From: Anadara kagoshimensis
Taxonomy: Eukaryota > Mollusca > Bivalvia > Arcoida > Arcidae
DNA: 64,000 nt
Direction: 5' to 3'
Assembly: GCA_021292105.1 (NCBI GenBank)
Contig: CM037870.1
Coordinates: 68,737,260-68,801,259, forward strand
Program-made: the position numbers and the translations under genes
The notes under the pieces: model-generated
The model's input: the letters and a program-made list of their open reading frames with translations, nothing else
What the model was told of the DNA's origin: nothing
Database searches by the model: none
Shown here: one piece after another, positions 22,428-34,330 of the stretch
Numbering within the stretch: position 1 is the first letter of the stretch
How the letters are laid out: the number at the start of each line of letters is the position of its first letter

Positions 22428-24165
22428 GGTACAGACTTGATGAAAGTTTAACACATAGCAAACCTGGATTGGAAGCTCGACTGACGAGTAGACGAGATAT
22501 GGGGAGCTAAAATGTAAAGTTGTCGAAACGATGATGAGAGATTGTAGATGACAAAAAGCTCTCAAGAAATAGCCAACGACGAGCTGCCGATCCCGAACTT
22601 AGTCATTCAAGAAATAGCCAACGACGAGCTGCCGATCCCGAACTTAGTCATTCAAGAAATAGCCAACGACGAGCTGCCGATCCCGAACTTAGTCATTCAA
22701 GAAAGAGCCAACGACGAGCTGCCGATCCCGAACTTAGTCATTCAAGAAATAGCCAACGACGAGTCGAGCTGCCGATCCCGAACTTATTCATTCAAGAAAT
22801 AGCCAACGACGAGCTGCCGATCCCGAACTTATTCATTCAAGAAATAGCCAACGACGAGCTGTCGATCCCGAACTTAGTCATCCAAGAAATAGCCAACGAC
22901 GAGCTGCCGATCCCGAACTTAGTCATCCAAGAAATAGCCAACGACGAGCTGCCGATCCCGAACTTATTCATTCAAGAAATAGCCAACGACGAGCTGTCGA
23001 TCCCGAACTTAGTCATCCAAGAAATAGCCAACGACGAGCTGCCGATCCCGAACTTATTCATTCAAGAAATAGCCAACGACGAGTCGAGCTGCCGATCCCG
23101 AACTTAGTCATTCAAGAAATAGCCAACGACGAGTCGAGCTGCCGATCCCGAACTTAGTCATCCAAGAAATAGCCAACGACGAGCTGCCGATCCCGAACTT
23201 ATTCATTCAAGAAATAGCCAACGACGAGTCGAGCTGCCGATCCCGAACTTAGTCATTCAAGAAATAGCCAACGACGAGCTGCCGATCCCGAACTTATTCA
23301 TTCAAGAAATAGCCAACGACGAGTCGAGCTGCCGATCCCGAACTTATTCATTCAAGAAATAGCCAACGACGAGCTGCCGATCCCGAACTTATTCATTCAA
23401 GAAATAGCCAACGACGAGTCGAGCTGCCGATCCCGAACTTAGTCATTCAAGAAATAGCCAACGACGAGCTGTCGATCCCGAACTTAGTCATTCAAGAAAT
23501 AGCCAACGACGAGCTGCCGATCCCGAACTTATTCATTCAAGAAATAGCCAACGACGAGTCGAGCTGCCGATCCCGAACTTAGTCATTCAAGAAATAGCCA
23601 ACGACGAGCTGTCGATCCCGAACTTAGTCATTCAAGAAATAGCCAACGACGAGCTGCCGATCCCGAACTTAGTCATTCAAGAAATAGCCAACGACGAGCT
23701 GCCGATCCCGAACTTATTCATTCAAGAAATAGCCAACGACGAGCTGCCGATCCCGAACTTATTCATTCAAGAAATAGCCAACGACGAGCTGCCGATCCCG
23801 AACTTAGTCATTCAAGAAATAGCCAACGACGAGCTGCCGATCCCGAACTTATTCATTCAAGAAATAGCCAACGACGAGCTGTCGATCCCGAACTTAGTCA
23901 TTCAAGAAATAGCCAACGACGAGTCGAGCTGCCGATCCCGAACTTAGTCATTCAAGAAATAGCCAACGACGAGCTGCCGATCCCGAACTTATTCATTCAA
24001 GAAATAGCCAACGACGAGCTGCCGATCCCGAACTTAGTCATTCAAGAAATAGCCAACGACGAGCTGCCGATCCCGAACTTATTCATTCAAGAAATAGCCA
24101 ACGACGAGCTGCCGATCCCGAACTTATTTATTAGTTTATTGTTAAACTTTCGACAGTTCTGTTAC
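22428..24165. mobile_element. TACAGTACAGACC-type MITE, copy 5, expanded by a 45-bp array
   Basis: The left terminus GGTACAGACTTGATGAAAGT, then TTTAACAC, pairs with the right terminus TTGTTAAACTTTCGACAG, then TTCTGT, ending at about 24,165. Between them almost everything is tandem repeat, so an element normally about 200 bp long has grown to about 1.74 kb. Confidence 0.75.
22548..24125. repeat. 45/51-bp minisatellite inside the MITE, about 34 copies
   Basis: The unit contains AAGAAATAGCCAACGACGAG and CTGCCGATCCCGAACTTAG. A six-base TCGAGC insertion makes a 51-bp form at several positions. Other variants are GTCATT/GTCATC/TTCATT and CTGCCG/CTGTCG. CTGCCGATCCCG resembles the CGAATCGGCAG interior of unexpanded family members read on the other strand. 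Confidence 0.95.
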
Positions 24166-24812
24166 GTAGGCTCTGAAGATACTGCTCTCAGAAGGAAACT
24201 TTACTGTAGATGAATTGATTGATGCAGTAAACATTTTTAAATTGAAACCTAAAATAGAACTCTAGATTAAAGCAATGATGGAAATTTTGAAACTTTTTTT
24301 TTAATTCAGATACTGTTTTTCATTATTAGCAACTAAATTAGCAAAATAATTAATATAGAGAGACATGCGGTCTTTTTATTTATTTGCCGTAGTTTTCGAG
24401 CGAATAGTCAGAGCAGAGTTTAGTGTTCCAATCACAGGTTCAGATGTTGAATGGATATGTCTAAGTGTTTCTATCCTACTACAACTATTGTCCATCGACG
24501 TCTTTGTTTACAAGCTTAAGCTTTTTGATGATCTGTCCTCTTTTGTGTTGCCTTGATTGTTTTGTATACCGGTACTGATCTGCTGTGTATAAGTACACAA
24601 TTGTGAAGTGCTAGTACTCTTCTCTACAATGTCACAAAAACACATCACTAATCACTAAGTTCATTATGTACATGTCCAGAGCCAATCAGTAAAAACCCAA
24701 AACAACAAAAATTAGTAATTTTTTCACATTTTAAGTCGACCGGGTCGAAACCACAGCAGTGAAACGCTTTGGTTTAATGGTTCACGTCTTCAAAACTTGG
24801 ACAATACGGTCT
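24166..24812. other. Non-coding, nothing recognised
   Basis: A 63-codon ORF (24,365-24,556) is the only open stretch. It has a hydrophobic middle but no recognisable family. Confidence 0.45.
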
Positions 24813-25389
24813 GTTACGCCGTGTTATGTAATAAATCAAGTAATGTATTACCCACCTTGTAGTATAATGATATCCATCTTATAGTGTAGTAATTATTTGT
24901 TCGTGTAATATAATAACACCTTGTTATGTAATAAAAACGACGCGTACTGTAATAAAACAAGGTTTCGCGTAATGTAATTAAATTTCCGTGTAATGTAAAA
25001 ATGAAATTGAGCAAATTAAGGGTCGACGTAAAAAATGGAAACGCCACTTGACATGTGAGGTTAACGTAATTTTAGGTCTGTAATGATGTAATGCTACATG
25101 AAGTGTGTTACGTCTGAGGTCCTCTTCTTAGAACATATCATTGAAATGCAGACTATATTAAGTGACAATGACTTTCAACTGCGGCCAAGATTAGTCTACA
25201 CATATTCTTTGCCCTTGAAAAAACAACTAAAGGTCAACGTCAAGACCAAGTGGTCGGCCCTTAATATAATTTGCCAGATTTCATTTTTACATTACACGAA
25301 ATTTTGTTTTATTACATTACACGAAAACTCATTACACTACAAGGTGGGTATGACATTACTTGGCATTTATTACATAACACGGCGTAACA
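24812..25389. mobile_element. Foldback/MITE-like element with TGTTACGCCGTG ends
   Basis: The left end TGTTACGCCGTGTTATGTAA has its inverse at 25,370-25,389 (TTACATAACACGGCGTAACA). Pairing continues inward through CAAGTAATGT, ACCCACCTTGTAGT and CGTGTAATGTAAAAATGAAA, with short gaps. Flanks share CGGT. Total about 578 bp, no transposase. Confidence 0.75.
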
Positions 25390-25754
25390 CGGTTCCTGGC
25401 TCGCAAATTAAATATGTTAAGAATTATCTTGATAAGTTTGTATTTTAAATTTTAATATTTACAATATGACTGTATCTCTCTTAGATAAAACATGCAGAAG
25501 CAATTGTATTGCAATTCCCGTTGAAAGACAATTGGGGTCATGACCCTTGATGCACGTATCAATTTTCCCGCAATATTACGTCATATCCCAAACAAGGGGT
25601 CAAGTGGTCATGTGAGATACGCCGATCTCGCATGGCTAAAACCCCTATCCCACGCGAGCAGGTATGGAAGAAAATAGTGACAAGGGTTGAAATAAATATG
25701 AGTACAAAATATTTATTGAAAGAAAGAATTGTAAATAAAACTAATTACATTTCT
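25390..25754. other. Non-coding, nothing recognised
   Basis: No ORF or repeat was recognised. It sits between two foldback structures. Confidence 0.45.
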
Positions 25755-25868
25755 GCTCATGGTATTTCAAGGGGTAATGCAAGATATTGTGGCGCGTGCT
25801 AAATTTAAAATGAAGGACTTCGCCACACTATCTTGCATTATCCCTTGAAATACCATGATCAGAATGTC
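25755..25868. repeat. Foldback (inverted repeat) of about 45-bp arms
   Basis: CATGGTATTTCAAGGGGTAA with TGCAAGATATTGTGGCG pairs with CGCCACACTATCTTGCATTA with TCCCTTGAAATACCATG after a loop of roughly 30 bp. This has the form of a small foldback transposon remnant. Confidence 0.85.
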
Positions 25869-26009
25869 ATTTCTTAATTATATTTTGCTGAACTAATAGT
25901 TTATTTGTATTAACTCCATTGGATAAAACGTGTTCTATTATTTGCGAGTCTTGGCATGTAAATGTTATTTTTAAGACAATTACATTCCGTATGTATGTAT
26001 GTGCTCAAT

Positions 26010-27815
26010 TCCTTGGACCTCTTCATGTACATGTGTTATTTTATCTAGCTACATAATTATCTTGATGTTGTGAATGGGAAGCTGATGTCCAGTGCAAGGC
26101 CCATAGACCTCTAGCTACATTTTTACCCCATGTGACGCTGATTTCCAATACCAAATTAGCAGTGTAAGACCCATGGACTTGTTCAGTCTTTTTACCTGGC
26201 TACATATTACCTTGGTGTTCTGAGTGGGAAGCGATTACCATTACCAGATGAACATGGGTCTCGTGTTATTTTACCAAGATCTAACCAGTTAAGCAGTAGG
26301 TCCATGGAACTCCAATTCATCTACGTTTTTACCTGATGTTATAAGGGAGAAGCTCATGCCCAATACCAGGTGAGCAGTAGGTCCATGGAACTCCAATTCA
26401 TCTACGTTTTACTCTGATGTTCTGAGTGGGAAGCACATGTCCAATACCAGGTGAGCAGTAGGCCCATGGACTTCTTATTTAGCTACGTTTTAACCTGATG
26501 TTCTGAGAGGGAAGCTCATGCCCAATACCAGGTGAGCAGTAGGCCCATTGATTTCTTATTCAGCTACGTTTTAACCTGATGTTCTGAGTGGGAAGCTCAT
26601 GTCCAATACCAGGTGAGCAGTAGGACTATGGACTTCTTATTCAGCTACATTTTAACCTGATGTTCTGAGTGGGAAGCTCATGTCCAATACCAGGTGAGCA
26701 GTAGGCCCATGGACTTCTTATTCAGCTACGTTTTAACCTGATGTTCTGAGAGGGAAGCTCATGTCCAATACCAGGTGAGCAGTAGGCCCATTGATTTCTT
26801 ATTCAGCTACGTTTTAACCTGATGTTCTGAGTGGGAAGCTCATGTCCAATACCAGGTGAGCAGTAGGCCCATGGACTTCTTACTCAGCTACATTTTAACC
26901 TGATGTTCTGAGTGGGAAGCTCATGTCCAATACCAGGTGAGCAGTAGGCCCATTGACTTTTTATTCAGCTACGTTTTAACCTGATGTTCTGAGTGGGAAG
27001 CTCATGTCCAATACCAGGTGAGCAGTAGGCCCATGGACTTCTTATTCATCTTCGTTTTAACCTGATGTCCAATACCAGGTGAGCAGTAGGCCCATGGACT
27101 TCTTATTCAGCTACGTTTTAACCTGGTGTTCTGAGAGGGAAGCTCATGTCCAATACCAGGTGAGCAGTAGGTCCATGGACTTCTTATTCATCTTCGTTTT
27201 AACCTGATGTTCTGAGTGGGAAGCTCATGTCCAATACCAGGTGAGCAGTAGGCCCATTGACTTCTTAATTATTCAGCTACGTTTTAACCTGATGTTCTGA
27301 GTGGGAACCTCATGTCCAATACCAGGTGAGCAGTAAGCCCATGGACTTATTATCCAGCTACGTTTTAACCTGATGTTCTGAGTGGGAAGCTCATGTCCAA
27401 TACCAGGTGAGCAGTAGGCCCATTGACTTCTTAATTATTCAGCTACGTTTTAACCTGATGTTCTGAGTGGGAAGCTCATGTCCAATACCAGGTGAGCAGT
27501 AAGCCCATGGACTTCTTATCCAGCTACGTTTTAACCTGATGTTCTGAGTGGGAAGCTCATGTCCAGTACCAGGTGAGCAGTAGACCCATTGACTTCTTAT
27601 CCAGCTACATTTTAACCTGATGTTCTGAGTGGGAAGCTTATGTCTAATACCAGGTGAGCAGTAGGCCTATTGACTTCTTATTCAGCTACATTTTAACCTG
27701 ATGTTCTGAGTGGGAAGCTCATGTCCAATACCAGGTGAGCAGTAGGCCTATTGACTTCTTATTCAGCTACATTTTAACCTGATGTTCTGAGTGGGAAGCT
27801 CATGTCCAATACCAT
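26010..27815. repeat. 81-bp tandem array, about 21 copies
   Basis: Phrases GTTCTGAGTGGGAAGCTCAT, CCAATACCAGGTGAGCAGTA and GCTACGTTTTAACCTGATG recur every 81 bp. Copies before about 26,330 are strongly diverged and later ones are nearly uniform. One copy near 27,061 has lost about 20 bp, and two (near 27,267 and 27,429) share an extra AATT. Confidence 0.93.
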
Positions 27816-29627
27816 CTGCCGAAGCATTAAGTTAAATACTAATTACAACGTAAAATAACACACGTCGTTAAAGTGAGTCACCATTGCTTGTTAATAATAC
27901 AACATGTTACAGATCACAGTACAAATAAATCGATTAACACTCATCTTATTTTTTATGTATAGTCACAAAAACATAACTATACATACACCTACATTTATAC
28001 ATATTTTACAAGTTCAATCACATGTTTATACGCACGAAATAACTTAAAATTTATTGTCTGGGACCTGTTTTCAAAACTCCGTTAGCCAAAACAAAGGGTT
28101 AGCAAAAATTAATGTTAATAAAATCAAAGACCCGTGGTACAAAAATACAATTTTGACTTTCATTTTTCCTGTTTAATAATAACGACAGAAATGTTGACTA
28201 AAACAAACAATACAAAGTTTGGCTAACGAACTGTTTAAACTAACGTAGATGAAAATATGACCAACAGTGCAAGATACTAGTATATCGACATAATCTCCGG
28301 TTTTATTGGGGCTATTCATCTAGTCAGTCTCGGCAACACATCCGGCAATCTTAAAAAAATGAACACACGTTTACATTTTGTAAAAATGCATGTATAATTA
28401 TGATATCACACCTCTTAGGTTTAGTCAAGACATGTACATTGTGTATGTAACTTACATAAATTAGAATCATAGGTTGAACATATAAATGAGAAAACCTTAG
28501 TTCGTGTGGCATAAATGGAGTAAAGTGTTGTCTTGGTCTTTTATCTTCCCTTTTCTTTCATGATATTTTCAAATATATCGAGTCATTGATTCCTGGGCCG
28601 GAGAACAACCACCAACTTTCGACAGGCAAAATGACAAACTTCACACTGCGGTCAAGCTCAAACTGGATGTTATCCTTTATCACTCGACCACTGAATCGTC
28701 AAGCACCTTAATGTAAGGTGAGAATCTACATGTACCATGAACACATGATATAAACAACATTCAAGGCCTTGTTATTTGTGTTTGTTTTAGATATTTTATT
28801 AAATTTATTAACCCTGCTTTTTGCCCACGCGGACATGAGCACACCTACTTAGCAGTCACACAATCCCAACGTTTACCATCCCTAAAGCTAGACATTAATT
28901 TATTATCATCATTAATGTGCGCTTATCATCGACAACAGCCATGGCTTCCAGGCAAAATGATAGTCAGAGACATTAGAGTTATCGTTCTTTTCTCTGTAAC
29001 AATATGCCCTTACGCTACCATACCGAATCGGCTATTAAATCTGGAAAAGGGGGTAAAAAGGGAAAATAAATTTCAATATAATTTATATTAACAAATTTAT
29101 AACTTATTTGCATCACAAACAGTTCATGTATAAATAACATAACTTATTATAAAACAAATTAAGGCCGGCAATAACACATCTGTCCTCCCCGGTCATGATT
29201 TCTAGATGCAAGCAAGTTCTTAAGTTTTCTTAAAAGAGCAGTAGAAAGGGCGGATAGTTTGAAGCCGAAAATTGCCGAAAATCTACAAAGTTAACAACGG
29301 ATCAAGATGAGCTGCAGATATTGGAACTATTGTGTTAACTTAAATTACTCGGTAATGTTAACCTTTCGACAGAAAAGGGGTGTTGACAACACGCTCACAG
29401 GCGAGACTTCCGGAGTCTAGAATAATTTTGTAAACACGAGTATGAAACATTGACAGAAAACGACCATTTACTACGGCGAAAGGGAGACTACTCTAGGCAA
29501 ATGTTCAATGTCGTATTAAGTTATCAACCTATACTGTACATAGCGATTCCTGTAGGGGTTGAAACTATTTCCTCAGTTAATTGTCGATTTTGACATTATG
29601 TTTAAAGATACATGTGATTTTACAAGG
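27816..29627. other. Non-coding, nothing firmly recognised
   Basis: AT-rich. Short inverted hints (GTTAGCCAAAACAAAGGGTT at 28,082 and TTTGGCTAACGAAC at 28,219) suggest an old foldback element. No coding region was recognised. Confidence 0.4.
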
Positions 29628-29738
29628 ACTATTCTACGTTGGCTGAACGAGGCCATCCACGTGCGCACGTAATAGTTCTATGTGTGCACGTGGAATTTTT
29701 TTCTGCATGGACTCATTCAGCCACCGTACTATTCTACG
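29628..29738. mobile_element. Tiny foldback element with 11-bp direct flanks
   Basis: ACTATTCTACG occurs at 29,628-29,638 and again at 29,728-29,738. Between them lies an 89-bp inverted structure (TTGGCTGAACGAGG ... ACTCATTCAGCCACCG) with an inner pair CCACGTGCGCACG / TGTGCACGTGG. Exact direct repeats bounding a hairpin are the footprint of a DNA transposition event. Confidence 0.8.
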
Positions 29739-30071
29739 ATTATAATTTGCGTCTAGAACGTTCCATTCACAATATCTGACTCTATATCGGATACATCTAT
29801 CTACTAATAACGCAATTTGATAGATTTTGTTATTCTACATTCGGCCCATGTATCTATAATCCCATCACACCTATACCAGAGTAACACTTGTATTCATGAC
29901 CAAACAGACGTGGCATCAGTAGACTGTCTGAGCGTGCGTTTATTATGGACCATATCGCCTCTTACAGACTAGGTTCGGATACCGCTCGGACAATTTGTAG
30001 TGTGAGAAAGTTTATCAGTCCGCTTACTGAAGGCCGGTTGATTTTTCCGGGCAGTCCGTTGTATTTAACAG

Positions 30072-31697
30072 GTCTGGGAAACCCCCTTAAAGTCCACATT
30101 ATATGGCGTTTGCCATATCGTACGTCTATCTCCATATGTTTACATATGGCAATCGCCCTTTTAAGCAGAAAAATACCCTGGAAACCCGTGGCAGAATAGA
30201 ACTATAATGTAAAATTGATAAAAAAAAACTTAAATTAAGTCTATCCCCATGAATCGAGGGCTAGAAAGTGATATACATGAACCCGACAACCAATCACGTG
30301 TTAAAAAACACGTACACCCATTGGTTAGCCTTATATATACGTATAACCCGTGCTTGAAATACAGTATTTTCCCGCTATTTGATAAAACTCGGGAAAATAC
30401 GTATATTTGCAGGGGAAAACACCGTTTACAAATCATGTATTTTGTATCGTTAACAACAAGATATAGAGACCAAACGTAATTCGGCTGTCCATAGAGTGAA
30501 AGTTTAGGAACGTCTAAGAGTTACGACTTACACATAAGTTTGACGTTTTAATATTTATAACATTTTATTTTATTTAAAACATGTCCTCAATCTGGCAATC
30601 ATTCAAAATCGTTCAAATTGTTGATTGGAATTAGCGGCGTCTACGGCAAAATATAAAATGCGTTAAATAATACCATTTATACATTTTTTCGAAATGCTTA
30701 GGTAGTTTCGTTTTTTGTTCAACTCTTGACTTACGAATCCTCTATATTACCGATAATTATACGGATATCATAATTATACAACTCTAAAAGCAGTATGTTT
30801 ATTTTAGTTTATATGGCGATTTGACGAGTGATTTTCTGGCCACGATAATTTGAAACTTGTTTGAGGCCTTATACAACTACAGTAAATAAATTACCGGTAT
30901 CACCATTTTTATCAAAAAACAAGTTTCAGTATCAATACTTTAAATTTGTTGAATTGAAGAAAACCCTGAAATTACCACAAATTTGTATTTGCAATAAGTT
31001 AACATCGAATTGGCGGTAACTGAATACATCCCCCAAGTTACGAAAGGCTGGCTTGATTAGGACGTCATTAACCTAATTGAGGATAAAATCGAACAGAATC
31101 AACCAATCAAGACACTAGTTATTCACATAGTGCCATTATTACAATCTCAATGCCAACAGCAACAAAAACATCAAACTTCCCAGACGAGAATTGAACTCCT
31201 AGTCCGAAGTTGATATGCGGACATCTTGGTATACGATTCTATGGCATGCATGTGCAAGCTGAGATCACTAGATTAAATCTCTTTTGATTGGTTGTTGCAA
31301 GATCACATGATCCTGATATTTTCAAAATAGCAACTTCAGTCATGAAGCACTTCATAATGATAAAGACGTCGCGTGAAAAAGGATGTTATCTGATTAAAAA
31401 TTGATATTCAAACATCGTAAACATGAAGAAAACTTACCTCCGACGACTTTCAATTCCGCTTTGCACCTTTCTGCAGCAACCTATAGACCGAATAAGGTAT
31501 TTTTCAGTTCGGTTTATATGCCTAGTTTTATGCCATGGTGATGGTATTGTGCACTTTTTCTGAACACGCGAAAAATCCGCCAAAAACTTAGCGATGAGTC
31601 TTTGCATATGGCGATTGCAATATGTAAACATATGGAGATAGACGTACGATATGGCAAACGCCATATAATATGGACTTAAGGGGGTTTCCCGGACTAG
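30072..31697. repeat. Inverted pair, arms of about 88 bp, 1.45 kb apart
   Basis: Left arm 30,072-30,157 and right arm 31,608-31,697 are reverse complements with few differences. Both contain GGGAAACCCCCTTAA and CATATCGTACGTCTATCTCC. The arms include a small palindrome (ATATGGCGTTTGCCATAT). The right arm, read on minus, opens a 76-codon ORF (31,664-31,434) that ends beside an AGGTAAGT donor-like site. I do not recognise a protein family. It may be a transposon with long terminal inverted repeats or an inverted duplication. Confidence 0.65.
31160..31270 (-). repeat. tRNA-like SINE fragment (tentative)
   Basis: AGACGAGAATTGAACTCCTA read on minus gives a box-B-like GTTCAATTCTCG. The upstream part fits a degraded SINE head only loosely. 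Confidence 0.35.
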
Positions 31698-31719
31698 TCT
31701 GGTAGGGAATTTTGAAGAA

Positions 31720-32180
31720 ACCGCTTATTTTTCGATGTAGGGAGGACAACATGTTCAAAGGTGGCAAGTTATGTCATAACCTTCTTTGAACTTTACTTTG
31801 GTAGAATCGGCTTGTTGCCAAGCAAGTTTCTACCCAGGGGCCATTTTAGGGACAGCTTAAGGTCAATGGGTGCAAAGTTCAAGTGAAAATGCCCATATTA
31901 ACCTATACACAAATTCAAGGTGGCTTACAGAAGTTATTCTTTATACATTTTGTCTTCTAAATATATAAGTGATATCTTCAAATTAATAAAAAGTCATATT
32001 CAACTAATTCAGTCACTTATTTTCAAAGTTTTCCATGAAAAATTAGATTAGACCCTTGCACTAATTTGACCTTTACAAATATGATTAATTGTGGCAAATA
32101 AATATTAGTATAAACACATTTGTGCATTTGAAATTGTTTAACAAAACTTTAGACTTCTGCTAAAATAATTTTACTGAATC
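31720..32180. other. Non-coding, nothing recognised
   Basis: AT-rich spacer before the decayed gene at 32,190. Confidence 0.4.
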
Positions 32181-32189
32181 ATATTGCCC

Positions 32190-33290
32190 GTATTTATTTT
32201 TTTTAAAGAAATCAAAGTACTGGTGGTACTGAAAGATTTGATTAGCTATAATGACTGTATATGTATAATACTATCAAGTGTGTTTTCTTTTTCTGGTGGA
32301 AATATTAGTGAACTGTTGAAACACGAACTATTCCCAGTGCCGCTTTCTAAACCTTATACATCAGGACTTTTGTTATCTGCAGCCGACGAGTTGGATCTTC
32401 AAAAAATAAGGAAGAAGTTGCATAATTAATGGTCAAACTTTAGTTGTAGCACTGGGAAAACCGAAAGGCATCAATACATATGGCGAGTTAGAAAACGCAC
32501 AAACTGTTTTTATCCACGCGAAAGATAAATGTATTCATATTGATGGCATTTTGATAGATATGACAACTACCGTAATCCATAAAAGGTAAAACCATCTAGA
32601 GATAAATGAGGATCAGCTCCCCGTTCTGTTAGAAGAATTATTGATAATTCAAATGTCCCTCTGCCATCAAATTGGTAAGAAAACAAATATGATCTCATAT
32701 TAATCCAAGACACTTTTTTAGCTTAGCTGAGGGTATCAGGGGGTCTAACAGACAGCATGTTTATTCATTCAGAGGAAGGAGTGTTACCCTTCTTAAAGCT
32801 TTACACAAGGAAGCCGATACTAGAATTGTTCTCCTTAGTGTTGATGCTTACATGGAAGGATATAAAAGAACAGTTGTTGTCTGCCCTGATACAGATGACC
32901 TGATTCTTCTGTTGCATTTAAATAAGGAAGTATGATTCCAGACATGGATATCTAAAGTTTTCCCTGTTTATAGCATAAAATTATCTCCTCTGGAGAGGAA
33001 TAAGCTTCCAGTATTCCATGCAATTACAGACTGTAAGACTGCCAATTAACTTTCTGGACATTCTAAATACAGCATTCCGTGTTTACAAGGAAAACGCAGG
33101 TCTTCTTCCCACTCTTGGCAGAGGGACCTTTTCTGATCTTGTGAGTGCAGATGCCTTCATTGTATGTACCTAGCGAGGATTTCTCATCTACGATGAAAAC
33201 TGTTCCTGTCAGGGGAAAAGTACAATTGAAAATTTGCTTTCAACATCATATGCAACCGACCTACATATTCAACGTGCACACTATTAAACT
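32190..33290 (+). pseudogene. Decayed copy of a multicopy invertebrate gene family (ADTRI-type)
   Basis: Pieces of one protein appear in order but in different frames: LLKHELFPVPLSKPYTSGLL (about 32,310), ALGKPKGINTYGELENAQTV (about 32,452), EADTRIVLLSVDAYMEGYKR (about 32,809), KLSPLERNKLPVFHAITDC (about 32,980) and FRVYKENAGLLPTLGRGTFS (about 33,078). Frameshifts and in-frame stops separate them. From memory, similar strings occur in uncharacterised, highly repeated proteins of cnidarians, fish and molluscs, with an ADTR motif suggestive of a nuclease-like acid cluster. That function is not established here. No introns are visible, so a retrocopied or transposon-borne gene is plausible. Confidence 0.65.
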
Positions 33291-33379
33291 GCTGTTTGGC
33301 TGTATTTAGTTATACCGGGTATTTGTTCCGGATCTCCCGTCATCTATAGGACATGGATGGTACGAGTCTTACTTACTTG

Positions 33380-33690
33380 CTTACTGTAGGCCTTTAACTC
33401 CCAGTGGAGGTTAGACCATTGACAACATCCCTCCAACTGGCTCTGTTCTGTGCAATTTTTTCAATGTCTGTCAATTTGCACCCCCTCTATTTCAATTCCA
33501 GAAACTTGTCTAGTGTTTCTTTTACTCTTGTTTGTTCCATTTCAAAGTTTTGTGATGTTGTTGGCAGGTGCCGTGATGGTGTGGCCTATCCATCCCCAAT
33601 GTCGCTTTTGTATTTGTGTTTCAATAGGATCTTGTTTTGTGATCCACCATAAACTTTTCGTTACTAATTTTGTCTTGTCATATGGCAACA
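33380..33690 (-). pseudogene. LINE polymerase 3'-end remnant
   Basis: Read on minus, a frame gives KRHWGWIGHTITAPANNITK followed, after shifts, by KNCTEQSQLEGCCQWSNLHW. The order WxGH...A..I.. then ...R..W...VNGL-like text is typical of the extreme C-terminus of non-LTR retrotransposon polymerases. Stops and frame changes make it a fossil. Family not assigned. Confidence 0.55.
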
Positions 33691-33989
33691 GGACCACGAG
33701 CAATACTAGTTTTTATACTTAAATCTGAGTTTTTTCTTCAGAGAAAACTTAAAAAGTAAATGGATCACAAAATTAACTTATGTTTTTTACTTAAATCTAA
33801 CTTTGAACTTTAACTTTTCTAAGACAAGTACCAGGCCCAAGGATCATAACCAAAACTTAACTTTTTGGACTTAAGTATTTTCCTGATCCCTGTACCTGAT
33901 GTTGAGGATTATTCTCGGGCAGTGAAGTCAGTGCGATTCTGAATGTGACTTAAAACCAGTTTTAATGAGAAAATTATAAATTGGTTAAT

Positions 33990-34330
33990 TGAATGGGGTT
34001 TTACGTCCTTTTACGTATTTCAGACATATCAAGACGTCACCAACTATAGGTGAAGCGGCAGATATTTTTACCTTTGAGTGCACTTAGGGCAATGTGCAGG
34101 GAATGTTCCTTAAAATGTTACACCTGCCTTGGCACAGGACATCGGTTTTTAAGATCTATTTTAAAGGATCTCGTGACTTTTGTTTCTAAATGCCGAGTGT
34201 TTGGCAAAAGAACAGTCAATACCTTATTTCTAGTCTTGATCAGACTCGACTGGGGTTCCAACCCAGGACTCACCACATACGGAGTGAGCGCTATACCAAT
34301 TGAGCTAACGTAGGGGTTTTTCAATGAGAA
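33990..34330 (-). repeat. tRNA-derived SINE, near full length
   Basis: On minus, box A-like TTAGCTCAATTGGTATAGCG (about 34,313) and box B-like GGGTTGGAACCCC (about 34,252) head a body running to about 34,000. The body contains GGCAAAAGAACAGTCAATAC (plus strand) and the CATATCAAGACGTCACC phrase. The body matches 44,790-45,066 and 56,950-57,245. ORFs here are SINE artefacts. Confidence 0.75.
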
